64,000 nucleotides of DNA from Phytophthora sp. 'mugwort' (Eukaryota > Oomycota > Peronosporomycetes > Peronosporales > Peronosporaceae). Below, piece by piece: positions 63,901 through 64,000 of this stretch. The DNA lies in assembly GCA_033558025.1 (NCBI GenBank), contig JAUCEF010000014.1, forward strand, positions 558,001 to 622,000, written 5' to 3'. The notes under the pieces are model-generated. The model ran no database searches. It saw only the letters and a program-made list of their open reading frames with translations, and was not told where the DNA came from. Both the position numbers and the translations under genes were made by a program. How positions within the stretch are numbered: position 1 is the first letter of the stretch; the number at the start of each line of letters is the position of its first letter.

Positions 63901-64000
63901 TACGGGGATTTGGGCGAGAACTGCCGTAACCTGGTAGATTACTTCGAGAACATCCCCGATGTGACCCCACTGCCGGTAGGCTACAACCCAGCTACTTGGA
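60973..64000 (+). CDS. full-size PDR/ABCG-type ABC transporter (cut by window end)
   Basis: The visible 1009 codons cover NBD1, the first membrane domain and most of NBD2 of a pleiotropic-drug-resistance transporter; full proteins of this type have about 1300-1450 residues. NBD1: Walker A GQPGSGKS (113-120), signature ISGGERKR, Walker B FMDEISTGLDSA. Then about six membrane segments, with a PDR-type FYKQRGANFY element before TM3-4 and an extracellular loop containing paired cysteines (NVCVYGGIDYC). NBD2: Walker A GSSGAGKTT, signature-like SSVEQMKRLTIGVELA (without the canonical SGG) and Walker B IFLDEPTSGLDA. In PDR proteins one composite site is usually degenerate; here the second signature is altered. 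It would export lipids, plant toxins or fungicides at the plasma membrane. No intron is seen. The start fits the Inr upstream. Confidence 0.95.
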   Translation, partial: MAPQSTTAAKRFGLESGAALMAESSAALHDHIVDKMEKALGGELPQMDVRFKNLSLMADIIVVEDDGSKYELPTLPNTVKKAFVGPKKRTVRKEILNDVSGVFQPGKLTLLLGQPGSGKSALMKVLSGRFPMTNNITLEGDITYNSVKREQLLKTLPQFAAYVNQRDKHFPTLTVKETLQFAHTFCGGEMARRGNELLSKGSQQQNLEALELAHAVFTNFPEIVLDQLGLKMCQDTIVGDAMMRGISGGERKRVTTGEMEFGMKYASFMDEISTGLDSAATFDIITTQRSLAHRLHKNIVIALLQPSPEVFALFDDVMILNDGELMYHGPCDCVQEYFDKLGFICPVGRDIADYLLDLGTQEQYRYQARDSCKHPRSPKEFADVFKQSKIHMDMLQALDAPHEQKLLTTIEKHMNHTPEFHQSFFESTRTLFRRQLMITYRNKPFVFGRLLMIGVMGLLYCSTFYQFDPTQISVVMGVIFSSIMFLSMGQSSQVPTYLAERAIFYKQRGANFYRTASYVLAQSVGQIPLAIAETLIFGSLVYWICSFEANFWRFVIFLVILLVMNLAMGMWFFFLSAVCPNGNIASPVSQVSILVMVIFAGFIVTAGTIPDWLIWLHWISPMSWALRALSINQYRAATFNVCVYGGIDYCAENNGLTMGEYYLQMFDIQTDTAWVAYGVVYAVAVYVLFMILSFLALEHIRYETPENVDVSDGQTDDTYALLETPKNSTKKLSDSDVILELPRAHEKNFVPVTVAFQDLHYYVPNPKNPKETLELLKGINGYALPGSVTALMGSSGAGKTTLMDVIAGRKTSGKITGKILLNGYEANDLAIRRCTGYCEQMDVHSEAATIREALTFSSFLRQDASIPEAKKYDSVNECIELLGLEDIADQIIRGSSVEQMKRLTIGVELAAQPSVIFLDEPTSGLDARSAKLIMDGVRKVADSGRTIICTIHQPSAEVFYLFDSLLLLKRGGETVFYGDLGENCRNLVDYFENIPDVTPLPVGYNPATW

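Noticed and set aside
1..64000. CRISPR arrays, operons and ribosome binding sites
   Set aside because: None seen, and none expected in a eukaryotic nuclear sequence; the short tandem arrays here have no unique spacers.

Overview
The window is nuclear DNA of a plant-pathogenic oomycete, most likely a Phytophthora or close relative. Evidence: a cluster of secreted AA17-type copper monooxygenase genes, a family described from Phytophthora; matches to the 16-nt oomycete Initiator (Inr, GCTCATTYYNCAWTTT) 29-45 nt before several start codons; short 62-161 nt GT-AG introns; and decayed Harbinger, piggyBac, Ty3/Gypsy and tyrosine-recombinase elements typical of oomycete genomes. The genus call is inference from gene families, not from a marker gene.

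Layout. 1-6.1 kb is gene-poor, with a broken Harbinger transposase (2.3-3.6 kb) and a long palindrome (5.13-5.20 kb). 6.2-15.8 kb is a monooxygenase (LPMO) cluster: two intact AA17-type genes (6220, 14733), one intact gene of a different His-brace LPMO type on the minus strand (13877-13116), and at least four decayed AA17 copies on both strands. 16.3-20.5 kb holds a decayed Gypsy element and a pogo-like transposase fragment. 21.2-38.2 kb is the conserved gene block: mitochondrial HSP60, a PDAT/LCAT-like acyltransferase, a HAT-repeat RNA-processing-type protein with two introns, a two-gene Harbinger relic, a polyamine/amino-acid permease with one intron, and a 1492-aa coiled-coil UVR protein with a repeated short motif.

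38.7-60 kb is mostly mobile DNA. A piggyBac-like element is complete at its ends (TTAA duplication, inverted repeats) but has a broken transposase and a second small reversed ORF with a CxxC...PCxW motif. Next to it a tyrosine-recombinase (Crypton-like) element is split by a whole Gypsy element (41984-48621) flanked by the 5-bp duplication GGTAA. That Gypsy element carries an extra, opposite-strand ORF with a chromodomain-like part and a cysteine-protease-like part. Twin long perfect hairpins sharing one loop sequence lie at 50.4 kb. A second tyrosine-recombinase copy (55-57 kb), an Ulp1-like protease relic and a retroelement tail follow. The window ends inside a full-size PDR-type ABC transporter (60973 onward).

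Themes: secreted wall-attack enzymes and a drug/toxin exporter at the edges of a housekeeping block, with gene birth and death in the LPMO cluster and nested transposons between. Several broken reading frames are single-base changes that could also be assembly errors; reads or RNA would decide.
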